The notes under the pieces are model-generated. The model saw only the letters and a program-made list of their open reading frames with translations, was not told where the DNA came from and ran no database searches. A DNA stretch of 64,000 nt from Spirosoma endbachense (GTDB lineage: Bacteria > Bacteroidota > Bacteroidia > Cytophagales > Spirosomataceae): assembly GCF_010233585.1 (NCBI RefSeq), contig NZ_CP045997.1, positions 3,249,779 to 3,313,778 of the forward strand, written 5' to 3'. The position numbers were made by a program, and so were the translations under genes. The first letter of the stretch is position 1, and the number at the start of each line of letters is the position of its first letter. Shown piece after piece: positions 1 to 8,763 of the stretch.

Positions 1-368
1 GAAAAACCACCCGCTTGCCAGGCTTTCACTTTCAGCCAGCCTGATAGATCCTGAATCCCTTTCTGCCCCATCAAATTACCGGCACTGGTGCTGGTCCAGA
101 CGTAGGGCAGACTCAGAATTACATTTACCCGGTTGCTTATTCCGATGGCAGGCATCAGCATAACACTCTGGGTTGTATGCTTACCGATATTCAGGTTTTC
201 GCGTTTGAGCGAACCTTCCCAGTACTCAGTCCAGGTACTTTGGCTATACATCCCGGCCACGCAGACGGAACCTTTACCCATGTAAATCGCATCATTCGGC
301 ATCTGCGCTTTTGCCAAGAATGGGGCCAGCAACGATGCGCTAATCAGGCACTTTAGAATTGTTTTCAT
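1..368 (-). CDS. Outer-membrane barrel protein, 3' part cut off by window edge
   Basis: This is the N-terminal part of a minus-strand gene that runs off the left edge, with its ATG at 366-368. The first residues, MKTILKCLISASLLAPFLAK followed by AQ, form a clear Sec signal peptide. The mature part has alternating hydrophobic stretches such as VMLMPAIGI and VNVILSLPYVW, the look of outer-membrane beta-strands. The segment 'NVILSLPYVW' resembles the 'SFSVNLPIQY' segment of the barrel encoded at 2844-3965, so the two may be distant relatives in the same cluster. It lies just downstream of the FecA-like receptor and is probably co-transcribed with it. The substrate cannot be told from this fragment. 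The reading frame and signal peptide are seen; the barrel assignment is inferred. Confidence 0.75.
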   Translation of the reverse strand, partial: MKTILKCLISASLLAPFLAKAQMPNDAIYMGKGSVCVAGMYSQSTWTEYWEGSLKRENLNIGKHTTQSVMLMPAIGISNRVNVILSLPYVWTSTSAGNLMGQKGIQDLSGWLKVKAWQAGGF

Positions 369-438
369 TTGGTATTCAGTAAGTCAAAAGTTCACGATGG
401 TAATCCTTCAATTCGTTTGTCATTAGAAAAACTGGTTG

Positions 439-2661
439 TTACAACCTAAACCCAACCGTCAGCACGGCACTTCGACCATCGGAAGGCCACACGCCAGGTC
501 CCGGATAAAAAGTCGGGCGTTTGGTAAAATATTGCTTGTTGAGCAGGTTATTGATACTGCCCCGTAGGGTTAGTTGACGACCAATAGACCAGGTTCCGTT
601 CAAATCCCAAAGGCTGTAAGCCGGTACAGGACCAACGGCTCCATTGGCCGATGCTACTCCCGTATTGAGCGCATCCGAGAAGGTTTCGCTCACGTAGCTG
701 TACTGGAGCGTCAGACTCGCCGTTCCATAGCGGGCCGTCAACCCATTCCGCGTTGTCCAGCGAGGAGCCGACTCCACCCGATTACCCGTAACCGACCGAT
801 TCTCGGTTCCCGCCGATACACGCCCGTTCAGGTAGCGGGCATTGTTGTAAGCTGTTGATGTAAAGCCACTAATCAGCACTTTCTCGGTCCGAAGAATTTG
901 TGATTCGATCAGTGCTTCGACACCCGTACTGCGACTATCGCCAATGTTCGTCCGGAAAATGTAGTTCGTTCCATCGGTATTCGTTAGCAGCACCGTGCCC
1001 AGCCGATTTCGATAGAGCAAATCGAAGGCTGTTATGTTGACGTGCAAGCCCTGCCAGCGACCCTCAATGCCTAATTCGGCATTATACCCATAGGCGTCTT
1101 TCAAATTCTTGTCAATCCGTTCGTAGACCGACGTTGGGATAATGTCTTTAAACACCACCGGTCGATAAGCCTGCGCCCAGCCACCGTATACTTTGACCGT
1201 TTCATTAAACTGGTATTGTGCGTTGATCCCCAACAAAGCAAACTTGTGGCTGATGTTAGTCGGAAGATTCTCAGGGTCATAATACGTGATGATACCCCGC
1301 ATTTCAGTCGTTCCGTTTTCGATCCGAATGCCGGGCGAAACTGTTAGCCGATCGGTCAGATGAAACTGGCTTTCGGCAAAGGCAGCCAAATTCTTCGTCT
1401 GAAAGTGCAGATCGCGTTTGAAGGGGCTGGTCAGCGATAGATCGAAATCGCTGGCAGTGGTTCCAACGCCGAGTTGCCGCCGGTGCAAATCGGTGCTCAT
1501 CAGTTGAACACCTCCAGCCGCCGTTGCCTGTACAGGACCCAGCTTATAGTGGTGCAACAACCGGATTTCGGTGGTATAACTATTGAAATTATCAATATCA
1601 ACCTGTCGGGCTCTATACTGTCCCGTAGCCCGATTGATGGTATCGGGTACCGTCGCAAAGGCATCCAGCTGAACGCTGTTTCGGGCTCCCAACACGGCCG
1701 ATGATGTCCAGAGCAGCCGCGTCCGGTCGGAAAGCTGCCAGTCGAGTTTTAGCGATGGGACATAAATATCGGGGTTAAAGTAGTTGCGGCTCCGGGTCGA
1801 CTGACGCGGGTCCTGGGCAAACATCGCATCGGTCAGGGGGCCAGGAATCTGGTAGGTGTAGGCTGATCGTCCCATTTCGGCCGTTATTCCCAACCGCTGG
1901 TTTGCCTGATAGTGTAATCGTCCAAATTGAGCGTCTGCTTTGGATTCGCTATTCTGCCGATAGCCGTCCGAATGACGCCGATAGTAATACGCATAATACG
2001 TCCATTTACCGACCCGCCCCCCAATGGCATTGTAGGTGCTCAGTAAGCCATAGGACCCAATCGAGTTAACCGTCTCGAACCCAAAGCGCCGTGTACTGTC
2101 GGCCCGCTTGGTTACGTAGTTCAGCATACCCCCAAATTGGGCTCCATACTGAAGCGAAGCCGTTCCGCGAACGAACTCAACTCGTTCAATACTTTCCATG
2201 GGTGCCGAATAATGACTGGCCGGATAGCCATACATATCGGAATTAGTGATGACCCCATTCTGGCGAATATTATTCTCCCAGGATCGGTGTGGGTCCAGTC
2301 CCCGCGTCGAAATATTGACCTGATTACCAGTTCCATCCATATCATAGACGAACACGCCCGGAATCCGGGCAAACACCTGCCGGGGTGTTTTCTCGGCCAC
2401 ATTGGCATCAATATCCGATAACTTAATCACTTCACTACGCTTGCCACCCATCAGATAGGTGCCATGCACTTCGGGGAGCGCGTCAATAACTGTTGACTTA
2501 ATTCCTTTTACCGTTACCTGGTTTAGCATACGGGCTGGTAGTGAATCAGTGTCCTGTTTGGGGCTTAATTCCCGTTTACCAGTCATATCCTGAGCAGACA
2601 ACTGCGTGGATAGAAAAATCACAAAGCCAATAAACCTTATTTTTAGTTGAGTTTTTTTCAT
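439..2661 (-). CDS. TonB-dependent outer-membrane receptor, FecA/iron-complex type
   Basis: 740 residues with a signal peptide (about 1-23, ending in LSAQ). A plug domain spans roughly residues 80-190: it carries NISTRGLDPHR and the classic 'SIERVEFVRGTASLQYG' followed by GGMLNYVTK. The rest is a 22-strand-type beta barrel ending in VGFRL. The plug wording is close to ferric-citrate (FecA) and siderophore receptors, which import iron complexes through the outer membrane using TonB energy. There is no SusC-type carboxypeptidase-like domain and no N-terminal STN signalling domain, so it probably does not drive a FecR/sigma cascade itself. Barrel genes flank it (1-368 and 2844-3965). Receptor class is secure; iron as the substrate is inferred, and another metal chelate remains possible. 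Confidence 0.88.
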   Translation of the reverse strand: MKKTQLKIRFIGFVIFLSTQLSAQDMTGKRELSPKQDTDSLPARMLNQVTVKGIKSTVIDALPEVHGTYLMGGKRSEVIKLSDIDANVAEKTPRQVFARIPGVFVYDMDGTGNQVNISTRGLDPHRSWENNIRQNGVITNSDMYGYPASHYSAPMESIERVEFVRGTASLQYGAQFGGMLNYVTKRADSTRRFGFETVNSIGSYGLLSTYNAIGGRVGKWTYYAYYYRRHSDGYRQNSESKADAQFGRLHYQANQRLGITAEMGRSAYTYQIPGPLTDAMFAQDPRQSTRSRNYFNPDIYVPSLKLDWQLSDRTRLLWTSSAVLGARNSVQLDAFATVPDTINRATGQYRARQVDIDNFNSYTTEIRLLHHYKLGPVQATAAGGVQLMSTDLHRRQLGVGTTASDFDLSLTSPFKRDLHFQTKNLAAFAESQFHLTDRLTVSPGIRIENGTTEMRGIITYYDPENLPTNISHKFALLGINAQYQFNETVKVYGGWAQAYRPVVFKDIIPTSVYERIDKNLKDAYGYNAELGIEGRWQGLHVNITAFDLLYRNRLGTVLLTNTDGTNYIFRTNIGDSRSTGVEALIESQILRTEKVLISGFTSTAYNNARYLNGRVSAGTENRSVTGNRVESAPRWTTRNGLTARYGTASLTLQYSYVSETFSDALNTGVASANGAVGPVPAYSLWDLNGTWSIGRQLTLRGSINNLLNKQYFTKRPTFYPGPGVWPSDGRSAVLTVGFRL

Positions 2662-2753
2662 AATCAGGCAGTAACGTTGATCACTATTTCATTCCAGTTC
2701 TAATCCTGTATTCCGGGCCGTATTGATTTTTTATTCTACTGATAAGTCCTTGC

Positions 2754-2804
2754 TTTATGGCTACTAATCAGATCATTGTGAGTAAGCTGATTAGTAGCTA
2801 TAAA
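2754..2804 (-). terminator. Hairpin between the barrel gene and the TonB receptor
   Basis: An 18-base arm (2754-2771) is matched at 17 of 18 positions by an inverted copy at 2787-2804 with a 15-base loop. It lies between the end of the 2844-3965 gene and the start of the receptor gene on the minus strand. It has no U-run on the minus strand, so it could be a processing or stabilising hairpin rather than a full terminator. A six-T run lies on the plus side (2810-2815). Confidence 0.5.
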
Positions 2805-2843
2805 GGCCATTTTTTCACCGAAAATGCCTTTTCGGCGGAGCAG

Positions 2844-3965
2844 TTAGAACCAGCGGGATAAACTGATAGATACTAAGTAGTCGGCAAAGGCCGCATCGCC
2901 GTGTTTCAGACCTAATGGATCTAACCGATCAGCATAGCTCTTAATGCGGTTACGATAAACGGCAATCGGCACCGTAGCGGCAACTGACGTTTTGTGGCGC
3001 ATATAAGCCAGTCCAGGCTCAACAGACACGATGTAACCCGGCCGACGGAAACCCGCACTGCCCCCAAACGCATCGATAGCAGGCACACCTTCGACACGAC
3101 CGCCCAGCATCACCGACAATCCCGGAATGGCCGAAATAGACTGGCTTAAGCCAACACGGGCTGCAAACTGGTCAGCTACGGAGAACGTACCCGTTACCAG
3201 ATCAATGGTAGTGGCCAGTGGATTGCGCAACACCCCATTGGTTTCGCGCGGATTGAACAGATAAAAACCATTCGCATAAGCTGTCAGGCCCTTCGTCAAT
3301 TGAGCATATCCCTGTAATTCAACACTCACACCAACACCTCCATCACCGAGTTGAATCGACTGATCGACCGGTAGTTCTATGGTATAATCCTTACCTTCTT
3401 TATTCAGTTTATGAAACTGGTCGGTTGCCTGATAATTGCCCGTCGGCAATTTAACGCCGAGCCCAACAGCCAGATTGGCTTTTGGTAACCTGACCGGATT
3501 AACGATCCAGTAGCTACCCGAAAGGCGCAGGTCGCCAATGCCGTCTGAGCCCGTATGGAACCGCTTTTGATCCGGATTTTGCGCTACTGCGTTGCCATAA
3601 TGTTCGTAGAGCGAAGAACGGTCGTTGTATTGAATTGGCAGATTGACCGAAAACGAAAGTCGCTGATTGACCAGGTAGGTCAGACCCAAATCGATGGCAT
3701 GCGACACGTTGATAACCTGAGTTCCCTGCTCAACGCGCTGTTTCTGCTCTTCATCGCCCACAAAATGCTTGTAGGAGCGAAAGAAGCGATAACCCGCTGA
3801 TACTTGCCAATGTCCGGTACGTTGTTTAAAATAATCGGCAGAATTTGCGCCGGCTGGTGCTGCAGAGCTCATATGGCGAACAGCCACACAGCCTTGTGCC
3901 GAGGATTGCGAATAAGAAATTAGTGTATAGGCTACCGCCAGAACGATAGTAGAAATCGTTTTCAT
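2844..3965 (-). CDS. Outer-membrane beta-barrel protein, transporter-like
   Basis: 373 residues with a Sec signal peptide (about 1-24, ending SSAQ). The rest is rich in amphipathic strands such as QVSAGYRFF, LSFSVNLPIQY and NLAVGLGVKLPTG, and the last residue is Phe in SLSRWF, the classical outer-membrane protein C-terminus. The overall plan resembles the 'MetA-pathway/transporter' barrels that Bacteroidota encode beside TonB receptors. A Cys follows the signal peptide directly (QGC), but the context does not fit a lipobox well. It sits upstream of the FecA-like receptor on the same strand, so a joint role in uptake is plausible. Substrate unknown; the barrel class is inferred from pattern rather than from a recognised motif. 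Confidence 0.7.
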   Translation of the reverse strand: MKTISTIVLAVAYTLISYSQSSAQGCVAVRHMSSAAPAGANSADYFKQRTGHWQVSAGYRFFRSYKHFVGDEEQKQRVEQGTQVINVSHAIDLGLTYLVNQRLSFSVNLPIQYNDRSSLYEHYGNAVAQNPDQKRFHTGSDGIGDLRLSGSYWIVNPVRLPKANLAVGLGVKLPTGNYQATDQFHKLNKEGKDYTIELPVDQSIQLGDGGVGVSVELQGYAQLTKGLTAYANGFYLFNPRETNGVLRNPLATTIDLVTGTFSVADQFAARVGLSQSISAIPGLSVMLGGRVEGVPAIDAFGGSAGFRRPGYIVSVEPGLAYMRHKTSVAATVPIAVYRNRIKSYADRLDPLGLKHGDAAFADYLVSISLSRWF

Positions 3966-4026
3966 ACTTGAAATGTGTGAGTTAAACTAACTGAATGCCC
4001 AATGCAGGCAGGATGTGCATTTACGG

Positions 4027-4083
4027 AACCTATTGCCCAAAAATCAGGGGAATATGTCGGCTCGTCAGTAAAGGCAATAGGTT
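4027..4083. repeat. Perfect 11-bp inverted repeat in the 3966-4228 spacer
   Basis: AACCTATTGCC at 4027-4037 is repeated perfectly in inverted orientation at 4073-4083, separated by 35 bases. The spacer lies between the stop of the 4229-4768 gene and the start of the 3965 gene, both on the minus strand. It could be a long-loop transcription attenuator or a protein-binding site. No coding sequence is supported in the spacer. Confidence 0.45.
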
Positions 4084-4228
4084 GTGCCGTGTTCGATGTA
4101 TATGACTCAGCCAGTGGGTAATAAAACCTACTGAATTCATACCAGTTGATGGTACTGTACTCAATGGCACAGCCATCTGATCAGCATGACTAACTGAAAA
4201 TACACGACACAACGATTCAGGAAATGCC

Positions 4229-4768
4229 TCAGACTTCGGGCGGAGGGGAATGAACGGGCAGGGAGCGAGCCGCAATCACGAATACGACTCCGGGAATACG
4301 AATGGCATCACGCCAGGTTGGAGGCAGGAAACTAAATATGGTTCGCGGATTAGGCGAATATTCTTTCAACAGGAACTTCAGGAGTTGATTTGTCTTCTTG
4401 TTGGACTCGGTAGATCCGGCAATACGATCGTTCAGGAACGAAAGCAAATCGCTTTGCCAGAACGAGCGGCCTTCCGTTTCCAGCCCCGCAATGTGAAGGG
4501 TATCGCCCTGAATTTCCAGACTTACTACACTGTAGTAATGACCACGATAGGTAAATCCATCTGTAGTTGTGCTGGTGATGGTACGCTCATCGGGCTTGTC
4601 TTTGAGCGGAATCTGGAACTCAACGATACTATCTACCGACCGATAAACCAGAAGTCGCTCAGATAAGTCATGTTCTGCCTGCCACCATGCACCCACGCCC
4701 ACGAGCACATAGGCTAGTGTATGGTACAGAAGTAGTACAAACAGACCGATCGAAACGAGTTTCTTCAC
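4229..4768 (-). CDS. Membrane-anchored hypothetical protein
   Basis: 179 residues. An N-terminal hydrophobic helix (about 4-27, including IGLFVLLLYHTLAYVLVGVG) would anchor the protein, and a second hydrophobic stretch lies near residues 155-170 (IPGVVFVIAARSL). Between them is a soluble region with beta-strand character (RSVDSIVEFQIPLKD, TYRGHYYSVVSLEIQGDTLHI). I do not recognise the family. It is on the same strand as the barrel and TonB receptor genes downstream and the DUF2490 gene upstream, so it may be an accessory of that envelope cluster. The gene is supported by a long open frame with a plausible membrane topology; function is not inferable. Confidence 0.65.
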   Translation of the reverse strand: MKKLVSIGLFVLLLYHTLAYVLVGVGAWWQAEHDLSERLLVYRSVDSIVEFQIPLKDKPDERTITSTTTDGFTYRGHYYSVVSLEIQGDTLHIAGLETEGRSFWQSDLLSFLNDRIAGSTESNKKTNQLLKFLLKEYSPNPRTIFSFLPPTWRDAIRIPGVVFVIAARSLPVHSPPPEV

Positions 4769-4858
4769 CAGAAATCAGTTAAATTTATCCCAAAAATAAT
4801 ACTAAAAATTAAACAAACTCTAACAAAGCTAGACTACAGCGTATTTTTACTCACTTTT

Positions 4859-5635
4859 TTATGGCGTATAGAGCCAAACACCTAGTTCCGACAAATCAAA
4901 ACTCATAGCCCAGGTAGCTTGCAGTAAATGCAGATGGCGATGATCCTGTTGCGGATTACGAATCAAATCCTGAAACATATAACCTACTTCAAGCTTACCA
5001 AGTCTGTTCGTAGTATAACCCAATCCACCATAGATCCAATCTTCGCCATAAAACGCATTTTTTGAACTGATCGGGCTGTTTTTCGCTCCTGCCAGGCAGA
5101 AAAAAAATTCGTTTGACGCTGAAATGTAGAATCCAGTCTTCTTCTTTTGGGGATCATACAGTAACCAGTTAAAACCAACTTGATACCGCAATAAAGTCGC
5201 ATACGACCATTGATCAGTGTGCCTATTGAGCGGATATCGCTCTTCATAGCGTAATCGATGAGACAATTTAGGATGCCCCAGAATGGGTAAATCATGAGTG
5301 GCAACCGTCTGCGCCCACAGACGATTTTCATTAACGCGTAAGCCAAACAGATTATGCTTTACGTAAGCATAGCCCAGACCAATCTGAAAATTGGGCGATA
5401 ATTTGTAGCTTAGACTCGGTTGCAAATAGTATTGAAGCATAGTAACCGGATATTCCTTTGCGTTAACGGTTCGTCCGACGGCATCAATCGTAGCCGATGC
5501 ATAGAAGTTATACTGGATTTTCCTGCTCAAACTTCCAGATTGCGACATAGCCGGAAAAAACCCGTAAAAAGTCCACTGTTGCGCGAAGCAAATTGACTCA
5601 GCCAGTAACAATCCGAACAAAAGAGTGTATCTCAT
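4859..5635 (-). CDS. DUF2490-family outer-membrane protein
   Basis: 258 residues with a signal peptide (about 1-18, ending in CFAQ). The pattern matches DUF2490 proteins: an early QWTFYG segment, strands such as SLSYKLSPNFQIGLGYAY, the 'LRYEERYPL' segment typical of the family, and a late YGGLGYTTNRLGKLEVGYM. These proteins are predicted single-domain outer-membrane barrels of unknown function, common in Bacteroidota. It is the first gene of the minus-strand run 5635-1, and its start lies about 200 bases from the divergent moaA. Family call is moderately secure; role unknown. Confidence 0.75.
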   Translation of the reverse strand: MRYTLLFGLLLAESICFAQQWTFYGFFPAMSQSGSLSRKIQYNFYASATIDAVGRTVNAKEYPVTMLQYYLQPSLSYKLSPNFQIGLGYAYVKHNLFGLRVNENRLWAQTVATHDLPILGHPKLSHRLRYEERYPLNRHTDQWSYATLLRYQVGFNWLLYDPQKKKTGFYISASNEFFFCLAGAKNSPISSKNAFYGEDWIYGGLGYTTNRLGKLEVGYMFQDLIRNPQQDHRHLHLLQATWAMSFDLSELGVWLYTP

Positions 5636-5809
5636 TCATTGATCAGGAAGATAATCATCATTCCATAAGTATACACTAATCAAAATGTATGCCACTTTAC
5701 GCATTTACTTCTTCGGTAAACAGAATTTATCGATTCAGCCTGACTGGTAAGCGCGTAAATCCTGTTATTGTAGACGATGATATCTGTCGGTCAATGCAAT
5801 CAAATTGCA

Positions 5810-5817
5810 TATTTTTG
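5810..5817 (+). promoter_or_regulatory. Bacteroidota -7 box upstream of moaA
   Basis: TATTTTTG matches the Bacteroidota -7 consensus TAnnTTTG exactly and ends 18 bases before the moaA ATG. Transcription would begin around 5823-5825, giving a very short leader. No convincing -33 TTTG was found at the usual distance. The box lies inside a longer in-frame extension of moaA, which argues for the downstream start. Confidence 0.55.
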
Positions 5818-5835
5818 TGTTGGTTCAACATCCGT

Positions 5836-6816
5836 ATGATCTACGACAACCACAATCGCCCCATTTCCTACCTTCGGCTGGCCGTGACAGACCGCTGTAA
5901 TTTGCGTTGCTTTTACTGCATGCCTGAGGAAGGGATCAAATATCTTCCTAAGCACCAGTTGCTTACATATGAAGAAATGGAGCGAATCGTGCTGGTTCTG
6001 GCCCGACTGGGCGTTCAGAAGGTGCGGATTACGGGTGGAGAACCTTTCGTTCGGGCAGGTCTGATGGATTTTTTGCGTCGGCTGGCTGAAATCGACGGTC
6101 TGAAGGATATTTCGCTCACAACGAATGGCGTATTGACAGCACCACATGTAGCTGATCTGGTTGCCCTTGGCGTTCGCTCCGTCAACTTAAGCCTGGATAC
6201 GCTCGACCGCGAACGGTTCCGGCAAATTACCCGACGTGATGAATTGCCCGCTGTGCTGAAAACGCTGGATGCGCTGCTGGAAGCCGGGATTCAGACAAAA
6301 ATCAATGCCGTTGTGATGGATGGGCAGAATACCCAGGATCTGATTCCACTGACCGACCTCACCCGGACATTACCCGTCGATGTGCGGTTTATTGAAGAGA
6401 TGCCATTTAATGGCGAGGGTAGTCATTACCCGGTATTACACTGGACCCACCGGCGTATTGTCGACGAAATCCGGACTTATTACCCCAATCTGCAAAAAAT
6501 ACCCGATCCGCAGTTTTCCACATCGGCTAATTACCAGATTCCGGTCCATCAGGGAACAATTGGCGTTATTGCAGCCTTCAGCCGTACCTTCTGTGGCACC
6601 TGCAACCGCATTCGCCTGACAGCGCAGGGTACGCTTAAAACCTGCCTGTATGACAACGGAGTATTGGATGTTCGTGCATTGATCCGATCGGGTGCATCGG
6701 ATGACGAACTGACCAGTGCGTTTCTTCGGGCGTTCGCCCATCGTCCGGCCAACGGTTTTGAAGCCGAACAAAGCCGGGATACCGTTACCGAATCCATGTC
6801 GACAATCGGTGGCTGA
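5836..6816 (+). CDS. moaA: GTP 3',8-cyclase (molybdenum cofactor biosynthesis protein A)
   Basis: Radical SAM enzyme that converts GTP to 3',8-cyclo-7,8-dihydro-GTP, the first step of molybdopterin synthesis, in the cytosol. 326 residues, the usual family length. The radical SAM cluster motif CNLRCFYC gives C21, C25 and C28; GGEPFVR is near residue 70; the second Fe-S site is C253, C256 and C270 (CGTC...TC). The chain ends in GG, the conserved double glycine needed for activity. The open frame extends upstream to 5689, but homology begins at MIYDNHNRPISYLRL and a -7 promoter box lies in the extension, so ATG 5836 is chosen. No other mo genes are adjacent, so this copy is a stand-alone gene here. 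Confidence 0.95.
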   Translation: MIYDNHNRPISYLRLAVTDRCNLRCFYCMPEEGIKYLPKHQLLTYEEMERIVLVLARLGVQKVRITGGEPFVRAGLMDFLRRLAEIDGLKDISLTTNGVLTAPHVADLVALGVRSVNLSLDTLDRERFRQITRRDELPAVLKTLDALLEAGIQTKINAVVMDGQNTQDLIPLTDLTRTLPVDVRFIEEMPFNGEGSHYPVLHWTHRRIVDEIRTYYPNLQKIPDPQFSTSANYQIPVHQGTIGVIAAFSRTFCGTCNRIRLTAQGTLKTCLYDNGVLDVRALIRSGASDDELTSAFLRAFAHRPANGFEAEQSRDTVTESMSTIGG

Positions 6817-6891
6817 TCAGTTGTCGTACCACCTGATTGTGTTGTCGGGCGGAACGTATTGCTAACGCGAACAAGGCTGCACCGGTCGTCT

Positions 6892-7851
6892 TTATAACCG
6901 AATTGGCACCGACACGTTTTCCAGATATTCGTTTGTAAACAGCGTGTCAGCATTCATTTGCTGGATTAGTTCGCCTTCGCGATCGATCAGCATGTGATTG
7001 CGAATCATCCAGTTGGCAAACGACGCCCAAACACTTCGGTGCATAAAGCCCCAATTGCCCTCACCATCCAGATAGTAACACGATGCCAAACGCTGGCTTT
7101 GCTCAACAAAATTTCGGTCGGCTAATGATGCATGTCCGGCCGTTTTGATCAGCATGCGAGCCGCTTCATCAGGCTTCCTGACGGCAAACCGAAATCCAGC
7201 CCCTGTTGCCTCCAGAAACCGGCGTAAAACATCGGGATTTTGATCGATCCAGGAGCGGTGCGCTGTCAGCACTGGATTATAGCCGTAAGGTATTCCATAA
7301 TCATCGAACAGAAACTGATTTATGTCGATGCCTTCGATGTCGGCCCGAACGCCTTCCCATGTTAACCAGAACCAGGCTGCGTCAACTTCACGCGTCAACA
7401 AGGCACGCCAGATGCCCGACCACGCTGATTTATGGGCAACGAACTGGCCACGCCCATCGTCGTTCTGAATCAATTGCCGGATAATATCTTCCTCATACCG
7501 AGCGCCATAGGATGCATAGACTTTCCCATCTAACTGCTGCGGCCGGTCGATTCCACTTTCCCGAAGCGTCACAATTGCGCTGACATCACGAGCAAGCACC
7601 GTGGCTAATGCCACTAACGGATTGCCGTTCGTTTGATAACTAATAACGCTTTCTGAAGGCGTAATAGCCAGTTCGCACCTATTCTGAGCCACTCGCCGGG
7701 CTGGCATCAGTTGGTACTCATCCTGATCAGGAGAGATGAACTCTACATCAAGGCCAGCCTTCTGGTAAGATCCATTCGCCAGAGCGACATAAAATCCGGT
7801 GTGGTTAGTGTTAGGCGTCCGGTCAAGCGCCAAACGAATTTTTGTATTCAT
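6892..7851 (-). CDS. NMT1/THI5-like substrate-binding protein without signal peptide
   Basis: 319 residues. The start 'LALDRTPNTNHTGFYVAL' followed by GSYQKAGLDVEF is the signature of the NMT1/THI5-like family, which includes ThiY, the periplasmic pyrimidine-precursor binding protein, and eukaryotic Thi5. Further family features are 'LDGKVYASYGARYEED', WFWLTWEG and a C-terminal FTNEYLEN, close to the TNEYL of yeast Thi5. There is no signal peptide or lipobox, and no ABC permease or ATPase is adjacent. The cysteine-rich CCCFC motif of Thi5 enzymes is absent. It may be a cytosolic binding protein or an enzyme in thiamine-pyrimidine supply. It converges with moaA (75-base gap). Family call is firm; function is open. 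Confidence 0.8.
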   Translation of the reverse strand: MNTKIRLALDRTPNTNHTGFYVALANGSYQKAGLDVEFISPDQDEYQLMPARRVAQNRCELAITPSESVISYQTNGNPLVALATVLARDVSAIVTLRESGIDRPQQLDGKVYASYGARYEEDIIRQLIQNDDGRGQFVAHKSAWSGIWRALLTREVDAAWFWLTWEGVRADIEGIDINQFLFDDYGIPYGYNPVLTAHRSWIDQNPDVLRRFLEATGAGFRFAVRKPDEAARMLIKTAGHASLADRNFVEQSQRLASCYYLDGEGNWGFMHRSVWASFANWMIRNHMLIDREGELIQQMNADTLFTNEYLENVSVPIRL

Positions 7852-7968
7852 GGTATTCGGTACTATTACGGCTTATTTAACCATCCTGACGTGGGAAGGT
7901 TTTTTGCAAACGTATGGAAATAGTTGATAGTATGTATTACGAACAGGCTCACAGCCCGAAAAAATCAT

Positions 7969-8742
7969 TTAGCCCACAAACAGGCTTTCATTGGCCAACG
8001 CTTTTTCATACTTTTCTTTATCAAATCGATACAAATAGGGTGCTTTGTGAGCCCCCCCAAATTTTCGTTCCTCCAGTCGCTCCAGGATGTTATAGCCCAG
8101 CATGCGTTTCTGGAAATTCCGGCGGTCAAGCTCCTGGCCCAGTATGGTTTCGTAAAGCTGTTGTAAATCAGGCATTGTGAACTTCTCAGGCAGTAATTTA
8201 TAACCGATCGGCTGATAGCTAAGCTGCCGCCGAAGTGTCTTTAATGCTATGGTAATCATATCATTATGATCGAATAAGAGCAGCGGAATCTGATCCACGT
8301 CCCACCATCGACACTCTTCTGTAAAAAAATCGGGTGTAGGTGTCACTTCGGCAAACTCGACCAGTGCATAATAACCAACCGAAACATCTCTCGAAACCAG
8401 TTCTCGCTGTGCTTCATCGGGTAATCCCAGTTTAAGCAATGTTTCCTGCTTACTAAAATTTTTATAGCGCATGACATCGCCAAAAGTGTGGAATTGTTGA
8501 AGAAAAATCTCACTCAAACCCGTTCGCTCGCGCAGACTTCGGTACGCGGCCTCATCCAGATTTTCTTCGTGTAAAATTCGCCCACCCGGCAAACACCAGT
8601 CATCAGTCCCTTTCCAGCGAAGAAGCAGAACTTTTAACTGACCATCGTGAAAACCAAATATAACTAAATCAATGGACACAGAGGATAGATAATTCGTCTT
8701 AAACTCAGCAATCAGCCGCTGTAGCTCTTTTTTGTACTCCAT
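7969..8742 (-). CDS. Nudix-HTH transcriptional regulator (NrtR/AraR-like)
   Basis: 257 residues: a Nudix domain (about 20-165) followed by a winged-helix segment (about 175-240; 'FTMPDLQQLYETILGQELD', then RRNFQKRML), the layout of NrtR- and AraR-type regulators. The Nudix box (residues 54-76) is degenerate. It keeps the first Gly and Glu, but the REUxEE core reads RSLRER, losing two of its glutamates. This predicts ligand sensing rather than hydrolysis. In Bacteroidota such regulators control sugar or NAD genes and respond to phosphorylated sugars or ADP-ribose. It is divergent from the 8829-13561 operon, and the 86-base spacer holds repeated half-sites, so it probably controls that operon and itself. 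The ligand is unknown. Confidence 0.85.
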   Translation of the reverse strand: MEYKKELQRLIAEFKTNYLSSVSIDLVIFGFHDGQLKVLLLRWKGTDDWCLPGGRILHEENLDEAAYRSLRERTGLSEIFLQQFHTFGDVMRYKNFSKQETLLKLGLPDEAQRELVSRDVSVGYYALVEFAEVTPTPDFFTEECRWWDVDQIPLLLFDHNDMITIALKTLRRQLSYQPIGYKLLPEKFTMPDLQQLYETILGQELDRRNFQKRMLGYNILERLEERKFGGAHKAPYLYRFDKEKYEKALANESLFVG

Positions 8743-8763
8743 CGTGGATATTTAAAAATATTT

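Noticed and set aside
2137..2421. Plus-strand ORF antisense to the TonB receptor
   Set aside because: Shadow of the receptor plug; no start signals or protein-like pattern. Same reason for the many antisense ORFs inside SusC, mutS2 and GT4 genes.
4030..4275. Minus-strand ORF overlapping the 4229 gene end
   Set aside because: Overlaps the inverted repeat spacer and lacks any family pattern; probably chance.
5689..5835. Longer moaA frame starting at 5689
   Set aside because: Conserved family start is at 5836, and a TAnnTTTG promoter box lies at 5810-5817 inside the extension.
7852..7968. TPP riboswitch upstream of the THI5-like gene
   Set aside because: No CUGAGA core or matching stems seen in the spacer.
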